54,476 nt of DNA, taken from assembly GCF_900110125.1 (NCBI RefSeq), contig NZ_FOCN01000021.1:1-54476 (forward strand). Reading direction: 5' to 3'. The position numbers and the translations under genes were made by a program. Under the pieces are notes generated by a model. That model ran no database searches, was not told where the DNA came from, and saw nothing but the letters and a program-made list of their open reading frames with translations. Origin of the DNA: Cryobacterium luteum (GTDB lineage: Bacteria; Actinomycetota; Actinomycetes; Actinomycetales; Microbacteriaceae). The first letter of the stretch is position 1; the number at the start of each line of letters is the position of its first letter. Of this stretch, positions 17,734 through 26,248 are shown piece after piece.

Positions 17734-17764
17734 ACGGGACGCGGCGGCTTCAGCCGGGTCCCGT
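17734..17764. terminator. Hairpin between FKBP and DUF167 genes
   Basis: ACGGGAC (17734-17740) pairs with GTCCCGT (17758-17764), and the loop contains a nested CGGCT-TC-AGCCG stem. The structure sits between the convergent FKBP and DUF167 genes and may stop both. A clear T tract is missing. Confidence 0.5.
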
Positions 17765-17798
17765 TCGGTCTGTGTGCGGTGCCGGCCGGTGCCGCCGA

Positions 17799-18044
17799 CT
17801 AGGACCGGTCGATGCGCAGGTGTTTGATTTTCGACGTGTGACCCCGGATGATGCTCACATCACGCTTGGCCACCATGAAATGCTTGGCCAGCAGGGCCAC
17901 CAGGGCGTCGTTGGCTGCACCCTCGACCGCCCGCTGCTGCAGGAACACCGTCACCGAAGGGTGATCCGGCGTACCATCAGGGTCGTCGACCACGAGCGGA
18001 CCCTTACGGCTGCCGGGCTTCACGTGCACCGTGAGGTTGAGCAT
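17799..18044 (-). CDS. DUF167 (YggU-like) family protein
   Basis: An 81-residue protein. It begins MLNLTVHVKPGSRKGPLV, the DUF167 entry strand, and continues with FLQQRAVEGAANDALVALLAKHF and VSIIRGHTSKIKHLRI, matching the family's P-A-x-G-x-A-N-x-A and G-x-x-S-x-x-K motifs. The family is widespread but has no established function. The ATG at 18044 is chosen over a TTG at 18095 because the family fold starts there. It lies 66 bp downstream of the flavin-binding protein on the same strand and is probably co-transcribed. Confidence 0.75.
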   Translation of the reverse strand: MLNLTVHVKPGSRKGPLVVDDPDGTPDHPSVTVFLQQRAVEGAANDALVALLAKHFMVAKRDVSIIRGHTSKIKHLRIDRS

Positions 18045-18110
18045 GGCGGGCACGGCGCTCCTGTTGGCCCCGGGTTGTGGTGGGGCGCCCTCCAACGGTA
18101 GCGCCCTGGT

Positions 18111-18554
18111 TCAGGTCAGGGTCGCCGTCGGTTCCGGCCCGAGCGTGAACCGCCGCCCCGTGACGGACTCCGGCACGATTTCAACGAAGACCGGCTTGAC
18201 CGTGGGAATCAGCGGGCGTAACGGCAACGCCGCAGCATCATCGATCTCACGCTGGGTCTGGAGTGCCCGGGCTGTTCCGTGCACAACGACACTCCAGGCG
18301 TCGTCGCGACCCACACCATCCGTTTCGAAAGCGACCCGGTTGTTCACAGTGAGTTCGATCAGTTTGGTGCCCGACGCGGTGCGGAACAGCAGGCGCCGAT
18401 CGGCGGCCACGAAGTTGACCGGAAAAATGTCGGGGATGCCGCCGACGGCCACGGCGACGCGACCCAGACTGGCCGAGAGCAACGCATTCCAGCACTCATC
18501 CTCACTGAGAATCTGCACGGGGACGGAGGCCGCGTTCACGTCGTCGAAAGTCAT
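18111..18554 (-). CDS. Pyridoxamine 5'-phosphate oxidase-like flavin/F420-binding protein
   Basis: A 147-residue split-barrel protein. LLSASLGRVAVAVGGIPDIFPVNFV is the conserved first half (Gly-Arg-Val with Pro-Val-N-F/Y), LLFRTASGTKLIEL and VAFETDG the middle, and WSVVVHGTARAL the last core strand. This pattern is typical of actinobacterial Rv-type PNPOx-like proteins that bind FMN or F420. The substrate is unknown. ATG at 18554. It is followed by the DUF167 gene on the same strand. Confidence 0.82.
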   Translation of the reverse strand: MTFDDVNAASVPVQILSEDECWNALLSASLGRVAVAVGGIPDIFPVNFVAADRRLLFRTASGTKLIELTVNNRVAFETDGVGRDDAWSVVVHGTARALQTQREIDDAAALPLRPLIPTVKPVFVEIVPESVTGRRFTLGPEPTATLT

Positions 18555-18773
18555 GGTCCATCGTCACATGCCGGGCCGGTCAGAGCGAGCGTGGCGGCAC
18601 GATTTTCGTACGCTCACGGCAAACAGGGGCGCATATCTGTTGCCCCCACAATGCGGCACGCTGGCCCTGTCAGCTGGAAATTTGCCCATCGGGGCAGGTA
18701 TCTGGCGGAGCCGGCGTTTGGCCCGATCTGGTTTTGCCGTGTGCCGCAATCTGTTTTCAAAAAAAGTTCCACA

Positions 18774-19136
18774 GTGAGTGCTCTACCCGAAGTACCGGCG
18801 ACAACGCCGAGCAGCAGTCCTCCCACTTCCCGGCGGTTCGCCGTATCGGCACCTCGAGTGTTCTACCCGGCACTCGGCATCATTCTGGCCGTCGTCATGA
18901 TCGGTGTGTGCGTGGCCATCTACAAGGCCTTCCGCATCGAACACGAGGTTCTCGTCGTTGCTGAACGCCGCCAGCGTCGCGAGGAGATGGCTCGCCGCAT
19001 CGGCAAGACCGTCACCGCTCACCTCGAGGAGAACTTCGACGACCACTTCGGTGAGCAGGTCGACGGACATATCGAAGCGGCGCTGACCGACGATCCGGCA
19101 CGGCGGCCGCGCTGGGGCCGTCGGCCGAAGGCCTGA
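18774..19136 (+). CDS. Small single-pass membrane protein, hypothetical
   Basis: A 120-residue protein from GTG at 18774 (VSALPEVPATTPSSSPP). The first 30 residues are Pro/Ser/Thr-rich, residues about 37-57 (FYPALGIILAVVMIGVCVAIYKAF) form one membrane helix, and the remainder is highly charged and probably helical (VVAERRQRREEMARRIGKTVTAHLEENFDDHFGEQVDGHIEAA). I recognise no family. The Shine-Dalgarno sequence is weak and the start is uncertain, but the frame is well supported by third-position GC. It is convergent with the emfourin-type gene. Confidence 0.6.
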   Translation: MSALPEVPATTPSSSPPTSRRFAVSAPRVFYPALGIILAVVMIGVCVAIYKAFRIEHEVLVVAERRQRREEMARRIGKTVTAHLEENFDDHFGEQVDGHIEAALTDDPARRPRWGRRPKA

Positions 19137-19156
19137 TCCTCAGCGGGATCGGGGCG

Positions 19157-19423
19157 CTACATTCCGTTGGCGGCCTTGACCCGGTTGACCAGATCACGCC
19201 AGGGACCGTTCACCTGTGGTTCGGCCAGGACGACTTCGTGCGGGGCGCACCGAATGCGGTATGCGAACCGATCGGGGGTGGCCTCACTGTCGGTGACATC
19301 GTCCCAGGGCAGCGAGTTGAGAAAATCGGCCCACGTCGCCGGGTCGGGTTGCTCTTCGACTCGGACTTCCCAGGTCAGGCGGATTCCCGCCATCCCGCCA
19401 CTGCGCGAGACAATCACTTTCAT
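19157..19423 (-). CDS. Emfourin-type protealysin inhibitor
   Basis: An 88-residue protein: MKVIVSRSGGMAGI at the N-terminus, then RLTWEVRVEEQPDPATW and RFAYRIRCAPHEVVLAEPQVNGPWRDLV. The RSGGMAGI start and beta-rich layout match emfourin, the small tight-binding inhibitor of protealysin-like M4 metalloproteases. The gene begins 9 nt downstream of the stop of a protealysin-like protease on the same strand, the arrangement of the Serratia protealysin-emfourin operon. It should keep the cytoplasmic protease silent until release. The identification is by short motifs plus context. Confidence 0.75.
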   Translation of the reverse strand: MKVIVSRSGGMAGIRLTWEVRVEEQPDPATWADFLNSLPWDDVTDSEATPDRFAYRIRCAPHEVVLAEPQVNGPWRDLVNRVKAANGM

Positions 19424-19432
19424 ACCGCGATG

Positions 19433-20527
19433 TTACTCCGGCCCGGCCAGCACCCCGACCGTCGCCCAGGCTCGCAGAACCGCGTCGTGGGCGGCACCAC
19501 CGATGCCATACAAGGTCGCGGCCGTTTGGGCCGTGGCCGCAGCGAAGGCCGCGAAATCACTTGCGCGGCCGACCCCCGTGCCGGTGAGCGTGTCATACCA
19601 AATGCGGCCGGGGGTCTCCCAGGCGTTACCGCCGAGGGCCTCGGCGACCAGATAGAACGCTCGGTTCGGAATGCCCGAATTGAGGTGCACTCCGCCGTTG
19701 TCGTCTTCGGTCTCGACGTACCCGGCCATGCTGCTCGGCTGTGGATCTTTGCCGAGAACATCGTCGTTGTACGCGGTACCCGGCGCCTTCATCGAACGGA
19801 GGGCAACACCCTCGACCTGGTCGGTGAACAGACCCTCGCCGATCAGCCAACTGGCCTCGTTCGTCGACTGGGTCTTGGTGTGCTGCTCGACCAGCGCACC
19901 GAACACGTCGGAGATGGACTCGTTGAGCGCCCCCGACTGGCCCTGGTACTGAAGGTTGGCGGTGAACTGGGTGACACCGTGGGTGAGCTCATGCCCGATC
20001 ACACTGGGCGAAATGGTGAATCGATTGAAGACCTGGCCGTCGCCGTCGCCGAAGACCATGCGCTCGCCGTCCCAGAAGGCGTTGTCGTACTGCTTGCCGT
20101 AGTGCACCGTCGCGTCCATCGGCAGACCGGCACCGTCGATGCTGTCCCGCCCGAACTGCGTCCAGAACAGGTTCTGGGTGGCGCCCAGGCTGGTGTACGC
20201 CTCGTTCACCGCCGGGTCGCTGCCGGCCGGCTGACCCTCGGCGCGTACCCGGCGACCGGGTAGGCGTTCCTGGCCGTCGGCATCCGAAATGGTGCGATCA
20301 GACTGGCCGGGTGTGCGAGCCGGCAGGGTGCGAGCCCCGGAATAGGGAAACGGATGCGCCCCGCCCCGCAACTGCCGAATCTGTGAGTCGCGCAGCAGTG
20401 ACTGCCGTGCCGCGGCTGCGGCCTGCGCGAATCGGGGATCGTCGAGTTTTGCCAGCCGCACCAGCAGGTATGGCGGAACGATCGTGCAGTACTGATGGGG
20501 ACCGGGGCCCAGCTGCGGAGTGTTCAT
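19433..20527 (-). CDS. Protealysin-like M4 family metalloprotease without signal peptide
   Basis: A 364-residue thermolysin-fold zinc protease. HELTH is at 179-183 with the third zinc ligand Glu203 in GALNESISDVFG, and DNGGVHLNSGIPN carries the substrate-binding His. The short propeptide contains CTIVPPYLLVRLA (14-26), the mark of protealysin-like proteases, not the long FTP/PepSY propeptide of thermolysin. No signal peptide is visible. The ATG at 20527 begins MNTPQLGPG; an upstream frame extension from 20584 adds a Cys/Arg-rich tail and is rejected. It forms an operon with the emfourin-type inhibitor 9 nt downstream. Confidence 0.9.
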   Translation of the reverse strand: MNTPQLGPGPHQYCTIVPPYLLVRLAKLDDPRFAQAAAAARQSLLRDSQIRQLRGGAHPFPYSGARTLPARTPGQSDRTISDADGQERLPGRRVRAEGQPAGSDPAVNEAYTSLGATQNLFWTQFGRDSIDGAGLPMDATVHYGKQYDNAFWDGERMVFGDGDGQVFNRFTISPSVIGHELTHGVTQFTANLQYQGQSGALNESISDVFGALVEQHTKTQSTNEASWLIGEGLFTDQVEGVALRSMKAPGTAYNDDVLGKDPQPSSMAGYVETEDDNGGVHLNSGIPNRAFYLVAEALGGNAWETPGRIWYDTLTGTGVGRASDFAAFAAATAQTAATLYGIGGAAHDAVLRAWATVGVLAGPE

Positions 20528-20586
20528 GTGCAGAGTCTGGCACCGGCCGCCGACATTGCAACAGCGAGTCTTCACGGCGCGCAAAA

Positions 20587-20598
20587 TAGACTCGACCC
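20587..20598 (+). promoter_or_regulatory. Candidate leaderless promoter of the luciferase-like gene
   Basis: TAGACT (20587-20592) followed by 6 nt and the ATG at 20599, identical in box and spacing to the esterase promoter at 1770. No ribosome-binding site is seen. Confidence 0.5.
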
Positions 20599-21498
20599 AT
20601 GCGCTTTGGAATCGTCATTCTCCCGCAGGACCCATGGCGGGTTGCCCGCAGAAAATGGCTGGGCGCCGAGCGATACGGCTTCGACCACGCCTTCGCCTAC
20701 GACCACCTGTCGTGGCGCTCGCTCGCCGACGAACCCTGGAACGCGACCGTGCCCACCCTCACCGCGGCGGCGGCCGTGACCGAGCGCATCAGCCTCGGCA
20801 CCTTTGTCTCATCACCGAACTTTCGGCACCCGGTGCCTTTCGCCAAGGAAATCGCCACGGTCGATGATGTGTCGAATGGGCGGTTTTTGCTCGGCATCGG
20901 GTCGGGCGGCACCGGTTTCGACGCGACGGTGCTGGGCCAGCCGGAGTACACGCCCCGGCAGCGGCACGAGCGGTTCGCCGAATTCGTCACCGACCTCGAC
21001 CTGCTGCTGCGTGGTGAAGAGTCGGAGACGACCGCGGGGATCAGCTTCACCGGTGACTGGTACACCGCCCGGAACGCACGCATGGTGAAACCCGCCGCCG
21101 TTGATTCCACGCGCTCCCGGGTTCCGTTCTTGATCGCCGCCAACGGGTCCAGGGGCCTCGGGCTGGTCAGCCGCTTCGGGCAGGGCTGGGTGACGACGGG
21201 CCAGGACGGCGCGCAGGGGGAGCTCTGGTGGTCCAGTGTGCGCGATCTCAGCGAACGCCTCGAGGACGCCGCCCTCGCGGCCGGGCGCGACCCCGCCACG
21301 ATCGACCGCTACCTCTCGCTCGATAGCGGCGGAACGTATTCCCTGCAGAGCATAAACGCGTTCGACGATGCCGTCGGCAGGGCCGCCGAGCTCGGTTTCA
21401 CCGATGTGATCAGTCATTGGCCGCGGGAGCACGGCAGTTACGCCGGAGACGAAGCCGTCCTCGACACGGTCGCGGACGCACTGCACCGATTCGAGTAA
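20599..21498 (+). CDS. LLM-class flavin/F420-dependent oxidoreductase
   Basis: A 299-residue luciferase-like TIM-barrel protein. MRFGIVILPQDPW, then AERYGFDHAFAYDHL, TERISLGTFVSSPNFRHPVPFAKEIATVDDVSNGRFLLGIGSGG form the conserved half-barrel, and LIAANGSRGLGLVSRFGQGWVTTG the C-terminal phosphate-binding part. Family members use FMNH2 or F420H2; actinobacterial relatives of this type are mostly F420-dependent reductases. The substrate is unknown. It is divergent from the M4 protease with 71 bp between starts. Confidence 0.88.
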   Translation: MRFGIVILPQDPWRVARRKWLGAERYGFDHAFAYDHLSWRSLADEPWNATVPTLTAAAAVTERISLGTFVSSPNFRHPVPFAKEIATVDDVSNGRFLLGIGSGGTGFDATVLGQPEYTPRQRHERFAEFVTDLDLLLRGEESETTAGISFTGDWYTARNARMVKPAAVDSTRSRVPFLIAANGSRGLGLVSRFGQGWVTTGQDGAQGELWWSSVRDLSERLEDAALAAGRDPATIDRYLSLDSGGTYSLQSINAFDDAVGRAAELGFTDVISHWPREHGSYAGDEAVLDTVADALHRFE

Positions 21499-21536
21499 AG
21501 AGACCGGTCGATCGGTGTTTCCGCCCGGCGGATGTC

Positions 21537-21548
21537 TAGGCTGGGTTC
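21537..21548 (+). promoter_or_regulatory. Candidate leaderless promoter of the AI-2E-type exporter
   Basis: TAGGCT (21537-21542) lies 6 nt before the ATG at 21549 with no Shine-Dalgarno sequence between, so this gene is probably transcribed separately from the upstream oxidoreductase, whose stop is 50 bp away. Confidence 0.5.
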
Positions 21549-22664
21549 ATGCGCGCACACGATGACCCCACGACCCTGGTTCCTCGCACCCCGCTGACCG
21601 ACCGGCTCGGCTGGCTCGGATTGCGCAGCGGACAGATTCTGCTCGTCATCATCCTTGCCTCTGCGGTGATCTTCGGCCTGGTTCAGCTCAAGCTCGTCGT
21701 GATTCCGGTTTTGATCGCCATCATTCTCGCCGCGGCGCTCAGCCCGGTCATCAACGGCCTGCGCAAACGGGGCGTCGCCGCTATCCTGGCCACCTGGATC
21801 ACCCTGCTCGGGGGTATCGGGGTCTTCGGCGGCATCATCACGCTCATCGTCTTCGCCGTGCGCGACCAGTGGGACGAGCTGTTCACCTCCGCCTCCGAGG
21901 GCATCGACCACCTGCAACAGTTTCTGATCGACGGACCGATCCAGGTCGACGAAAAGCAGATCGACGACGCCCGCACGGCGGTCGCGGACTTTCTCACGAG
22001 CAGCCAGTTCGGAACCGGGGCGCTCGCCGGGGCATCCGTTGTCTTCGAGCTGGTCACCGGGGCCGTGCTTCTCGTGGTTATCCTGTTTTTCTTCCTCAAG
22101 GACGGCGGCCAGATCTGGAACTTCTTCCTGACGCCGTTCAAGGGCGAGCGCCTCGCCCGCGGACGCCGCATCGGCCACACCTCGCTGCGCGTGCTCGGCG
22201 GTTACGTGCGCGGCACGGCGATCGTCGCCGCCGTCGATGCGACCGCGATCGGCATCGGCCTGGCCATCCTGCAGGTGCCGCTGGCCCTGCCACTGGCCGT
22301 CATCGTGTTCCTCGGTGCGTTCATTCCGCTGATCGGCGCCACCGCGGCCGGGGTGCTCGCCGCTTTGGTCGCCCTCGTGGCGAGCGGGCCGGGGGTCGCG
22401 CTCATCGTGATCATCATCGTCATCGCCGTCAACCAGCTCGAGGGCAATTTTCTGCAGCCGGTCGTCATGGCGCAGTCGCTCAAGCTGCACCCGCTCGTCA
22501 TCCTGGTCGGGTTGACCGCCGGAACCATCGTCGGCGGCATCGTCGGCGCCGTGCTCTCGGTGCCGATCGCGGCCGTCGCGTGGGCCATAGCGAAAGCCTG
22601 GAACACCCCGGACGCCCCGCGCCCGCGCGCGATCCCGCCCAAGCGGCGGGTGCGCAAGCGCTGA
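21549..22664 (+). CDS. AI-2E family transporter (PerM/DUF20)
   Basis: A 371-residue membrane protein. Two N-terminal membrane helices (about residues 32-75, ILLVIILASAVIFGL; VLIAIILAAALSPVI) are followed by a periplasmic-type segment and a C-terminal block with the family signature VPLALPLAVIVFLGAFIPLIGATAAG and NQLEGNFLQPVVM. The C-terminal tail is Arg/Pro-rich. The family exports small molecules; autoinducer-2 export and Na+/H+ exchange have been described for members, so the substrate here is open. Confidence 0.88.
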   Translation: MRAHDDPTTLVPRTPLTDRLGWLGLRSGQILLVIILASAVIFGLVQLKLVVIPVLIAIILAAALSPVINGLRKRGVAAILATWITLLGGIGVFGGIITLIVFAVRDQWDELFTSASEGIDHLQQFLIDGPIQVDEKQIDDARTAVADFLTSSQFGTGALAGASVVFELVTGAVLLVVILFFFLKDGGQIWNFFLTPFKGERLARGRRIGHTSLRVLGGYVRGTAIVAAVDATAIGIGLAILQVPLALPLAVIVFLGAFIPLIGATAAGVLAALVALVASGPGVALIVIIIVIAVNQLEGNFLQPVVMAQSLKLHPLVILVGLTAGTIVGGIVGAVLSVPIAAVAWAIAKAWNTPDAPRPRAIPPKRRVRKR

Positions 22665-22739
22665 ACCCGCGGCATCCGTTCCACCGTGTTGGTTTGAGTA
22701 CCCTGCTCGCTGTACCGCCGCCCGCGTGACTGGAGAACC

Positions 22740-25676
22740 ATGAACGAGCCAAGCCCCTTTCACCTGCCGAGGCCACGGCTGACGCTCGAGCAGGCGACCG
22801 ACCTGGCCCGAGACCGGTTCGGCATCACCGGCACCGTCACCGAACTCGGCAGCCACCAGGACCGTAACTTTCGCATTGAAACGGATGCCGGCGCCGTCGT
22901 TCTCAAGGTCGCCAACCCGGCCGTGGCCACGGTTGAGCTCGAGGCCCAGAACGCGGCGCTGCAGCACCTCGTCGGCCTGAACCTTGACCTGCCTGCACCC
23001 GTCGCCGGCATCGAGGGCAGCCGGATCGTGCACGCCACGATCGACGGGCAGAACCTCGACCTGCGGCTGCTGACCTACGTCGACGGACATCCGCTGACCG
23101 AATCGGCGCGACTGTCGGTCGGGCAGATCCGTTCGCTCGGTGACGTCGCCGCTCGCCTCGTTCATGGCCTGGCCGACTTCGAACACCCGGGAACGGACCG
23201 ATTTCTGCAATGGGACCTGCGGCGCGGCGGCGCGGTCATCGACGCGCTCCTGCCCGCCGTCGACGACGAGGCCCGCCGCGTGCGGCTGCGCACGGTCACC
23301 GACACCGCCCGGCAGCGCATCGCCCTGGTCGCGGACGACCTGCGCGTGCAGACGATCCACGGCGACCTGACCGACGACAACGTCGTGAGCCGGGACGGCG
23401 CTGCCGGCACCATCACCGGGGTCATCGACTTCGGCGATGTGGCCCGGGGCTGGCTCGTTGCCGAACTCGCCGCGACCTGCGCCTGCGTGCTCTACCGCAG
23501 CCCGCAGCATCCGCTGGCCATCCTCGACACGATCGAGGCCTTCGCCGCACGGGTAGCGCTCACCGAGGCCGAACTCGGCGCCCTCTGGCCGTTGATCCTG
23601 GTGCGCACCGCGGTGCTCGTCGTCAGCGGCGAAGCGCAGGTGCAGCTCGACGGCGACAACGACTATGCCGACGCGAACCGGGCCCGCGAGTGGCTCGCCT
23701 TCGAGACGGCGGCCGCCCAGAACAGTGCCGAACTCGAAGCATTGATCCGCTTCACGGTGGCCGACCAGGCGGTGGCCGAGCAGCGCCAGCCGATCGGGGC
23801 AACCGAGCATCCGCTGCTCGGACCGCTCGACCCGGAAGCCCGCATCGACCTTTCGGTGACGAGTGCTGCGTTCGACGCCGGCAGCTGGCTCGAACCGGGG
23901 ATCGACGAGCGAGTGGCGACGGATGCCGCTGCCCGCCTCGGCCTTGCCGTCACCGGCTACGGCGAGTTTCGACTGTCCCAGACCAAAATCGACACGGCCG
24001 ACGAGTCGATCACCCTGCACCTCGGCGTCGGGGTGTATCTGCCGGAGGGGAGCCCGGTCACGGCTCCGATCGACGGGACCGTCGTCGTGGTCGATTCCAC
24101 CACGGTTCGGTTAGACGGCGCCGACTACGATCTGTGGCTGACCGGGGTTGCCGCGACCGCCCTCGACGGGGAGGTCATCCGGGCGGGCGCCGCACTGGGC
24201 AGCGTTACCGCCCACTCCCGACGCGCACGACACGAAACGGCCATCGCCGGTGTGATGGTGCAGACCAGCCGGCTGCGCGGCATCCGTCCCCCGCGCTTCG
24301 TCGCGCCGTCGACGGCTGCCCTCTGGCAGCGGGTCTGCCCCGATCCGTCCGCGCTGCTCGGGCTAACGCCCCTGCGCTCGCTCGCCGACCCGGCCGTCCT
24401 GCTGCAGCGCCGCGACGCGTCGTTCGCCAGGGTGCAGGAACACTATTACGCGGCGCCGCCGCAGATCGAACGCGGCTGGAAGCACCATCTCATCGACACC
24501 CACGGGCAGAGCTACGTCGACATGGTCAACAATGTCACGACGGTCGGCCACGGACACCCGCGCATCACCGAGGCTGCGCGCAGCCAGTGGTCGCTGCTCA
24601 ACACCAACTCCCGCTTTCACTACGAAGAACTCGTGCGCTTCACCGAACGCCTCGCCGAGCTGGCCCCCGACCCCCTCGACACGGTCTTTCTGGTCAACAG
24701 CGGCACCGAGGCCGTTGACCTGGCCCTGCGCCTGGCCCTCAGCTACACCGGTCACGACACGGTCCTGTCGGTGCGGGAGGCCTACCACGGCTGGTCTATG
24801 GCAGCGGATGCCGTCTCCTCGTCGGTCGCCGACAACCCTCGGGCGCTGGAAACCCGCCCGGACTGGGTGCACCTGGTCGAGGCGCCGAACGCCGTGCGCG
24901 GCAAGTATCGGGGCATGCAGTCGGCGCCGCAGTACCTGAACGACCTCGACGGTGACCTGCAGGCCCTCTCCGCCGAGGGGCGCACGGTCGCCGCCTTCAT
25001 TGCCGAACCGGTGTTCGGCAATGCCGGTGGGGTGCTGCTGCCCGACGGCTACCTGAGCGGCGTTTACGAGCGGATGCGCGCCCGCGGTGCGCTCTGCATC
25101 GCCGACGAGGTACAGGTGAGCTACGCGCGCCTCGGCCGACACTTCTGGGGCACCGAACAGCAGAACGTGGTGCCGGACATCATCACCATCGCCAAGGCGA
25201 TGGGTAACGGGCATCCGCTCGGAGCGGTCATCACCCGCCGCGACGTGGCCGAGCGCTTCGCCGATGACGGGCCGTTCTTCTCCTCAGCCGGCGGCAGCCC
25301 GCTCAGCTGCCGGATCGGCCTCACCGTGCTCGACATCATGCGTGATGAGGGCCTGCAACAGAACGCCGAGGTTGTCGGCCGGCACCTCAAGCGGGGCCTG
25401 GAACGGCTCGGGGAACGATTCGATTCTGTCGGCGCCGTCTACGGCATGGGGCTCTACCTCGGCGTCGAACTGGTCAGCGATCGGGCCAAGTTCACACCCG
25501 CCACTGCCCTTGCCGCCCGGCTGTGCGACGAACTGCTGCTGCGCGGCTGTATCGTGCAGCCCACCGGAGACTTCAAGAATGTGCTCAAGATCAAGCCTCC
25601 GCTCTGTCTCAGCATTGCCAGCGCCGACCATTTTCTGCGCGCACTTGACGGAGCGCTGAGCGAGTTGTGCGCCTGA
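22740..25676 (+). CDS. APH-type kinase / degenerate M23 / class III aminotransferase fusion (phospho-lyase type)
   Basis: A continuous 978-residue frame with three parts. Residues 1-340 are an aminoglycoside-phosphotransferase-fold kinase: Lys56, IHGDLTDDN (Asp209, Asn214) and IDFGD (Asp230), all intact. Residues about 390-510 look like an M23 peptidase/lipoyl-like beta barrel (GVYLPEGSPVTAPIDGTVV), but HLGVG (427-431) lacks the metal-binding Asp and no HxH motif follows, so it cannot be a peptidase. Residues 545-978 are a class III PLP aminotransferase (VNSGTEAVDLALRLA; IADEVQ; Lys819 in TIAKAMGNGHPLG) of the AGXT2L/ETNPPL type. In this subfamily, kinase plus phospho-lyase can turn amino alcohols into aldehyde, ammonia and phosphate. 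Ethanolamine or hydroxylysine are candidates. ATG with GGAGAACC upstream. Confidence 0.9.
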   Translation: MNEPSPFHLPRPRLTLEQATDLARDRFGITGTVTELGSHQDRNFRIETDAGAVVLKVANPAVATVELEAQNAALQHLVGLNLDLPAPVAGIEGSRIVHATIDGQNLDLRLLTYVDGHPLTESARLSVGQIRSLGDVAARLVHGLADFEHPGTDRFLQWDLRRGGAVIDALLPAVDDEARRVRLRTVTDTARQRIALVADDLRVQTIHGDLTDDNVVSRDGAAGTITGVIDFGDVARGWLVAELAATCACVLYRSPQHPLAILDTIEAFAARVALTEAELGALWPLILVRTAVLVVSGEAQVQLDGDNDYADANRAREWLAFETAAAQNSAELEALIRFTVADQAVAEQRQPIGATEHPLLGPLDPEARIDLSVTSAAFDAGSWLEPGIDERVATDAAARLGLAVTGYGEFRLSQTKIDTADESITLHLGVGVYLPEGSPVTAPIDGTVVVVDSTTVRLDGADYDLWLTGVAATALDGEVIRAGAALGSVTAHSRRARHETAIAGVMVQTSRLRGIRPPRFVAPSTAALWQRVCPDPSALLGLTPLRSLADPAVLLQRRDASFARVQEHYYAAPPQIERGWKHHLIDTHGQSYVDMVNNVTTVGHGHPRITEAARSQWSLLNTNSRFHYEELVRFTERLAELAPDPLDTVFLVNSGTEAVDLALRLALSYTGHDTVLSVREAYHGWSMAADAVSSSVADNPRALETRPDWVHLVEAPNAVRGKYRGMQSAPQYLNDLDGDLQALSAEGRTVAAFIAEPVFGNAGGVLLPDGYLSGVYERMRARGALCIADEVQVSYARLGRHFWGTEQQNVVPDIITIAKAMGNGHPLGAVITRRDVAERFADDGPFFSSAGGSPLSCRIGLTVLDIMRDEGLQQNAEVVGRHLKRGLERLGERFDSVGAVYGMGLYLGVELVSDRAKFTPATALAARLCDELLLRGCIVQPTGDFKNVLKIKPPLCLSIASADHFLRALDGALSELCA

Positions 25677-25708
25677 GTCGGACGAGGTACCCAGATGATA
25701 CCCGCGGG

Positions 25709-26041
25709 CTACCGCCGCGACTTGACCAGCGCGGGGGCCGACGGCTCCGGTTCGGCGACGAAGACCAGGCCGCCTGCACTGTTGGCCGAGAGCATGAGCG
25801 CTTCGATCCAATCCCGATTGACCGACGGTGTTCGGCTGCCGAAGTATCGGTAGTACAGCGTGCTCGTGGGGTCGAGCCAGATCGCGCTGCGACCGCTGCC
25901 CTCGTCGGGCGAATCGGTCCACGTAAAGATGAAACTCTCGCGTCGGCGCAGCTTGGTGCTAATCACGATCTGCAGGTGCATGAGGGCTCGATCGTCGAAG
26001 GTGATCACGATGCCCGGATTGCCGTAAAGCAACGTTCCCAT
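25709..26041 (-). CDS. DUF7882 family protein
   Basis: A 110-residue protein starting MGTLLYGNPGIVITFDDRALMHLQIVI, followed by LRRRESFIFTW, RSAIWLDPTSTLYYRYFGSRTPSVNRDWIEALMLSANSAGGL. This is the layout of the short DUF7882 family seen in Microbacteriaceae, sometimes annotated as ATP-dependent DNA ligase fragments without good reason. The ATG at 26041 has a strong GAGGAGG 8 nt upstream. It is convergent with the kinase-aminotransferase fusion and divergent from rpsO. Function unknown. Confidence 0.72.
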   Translation of the reverse strand: MGTLLYGNPGIVITFDDRALMHLQIVISTKLRRRESFIFTWTDSPDEGSGRSAIWLDPTSTLYYRYFGSRTPSVNRDWIEALMLSANSAGGLVFVAEPEPSAPALVKSRR

Positions 26042-26248
26042 AGGTGCCCCTCCTCGATGATTCCACCACTGTAGCGGTACGCGGACGAGGGGACGGACCG
26101 GCCGGGTTGTCGCGTGTTTGCGCCCGGTGACCGCACCGGTCGCCCACTCTGCTAAAGTATGTAGGTTGCCGTTCAACGGCCGCGGATAAAGAGAGCTCAG
26201 GCATTCAGCCAAGGGCACCGCGCAGTGAGAGAAAGGGGATCCCACTTT

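Noticed and set aside
21438..24020. An 860-codon open frame on the minus strand
   Set aside because: It is antisense to three well-supported genes, is Arg/Asp/Gly-rich low-complexity and shows no domain; it arises from the GC-rich third positions.
24000..24270. An active M23 endopeptidase domain
   Set aside because: The first metal motif is HLGVG without Asp and no HxH motif follows, so zinc cannot be bound in the family manner.
22740..25676. An assembly error or frameshift joining two genes
   Set aside because: The frame is continuous with uniform codon use, domain borders are linked by ordinary linkers, and such kinase-aminotransferase fusions are known.
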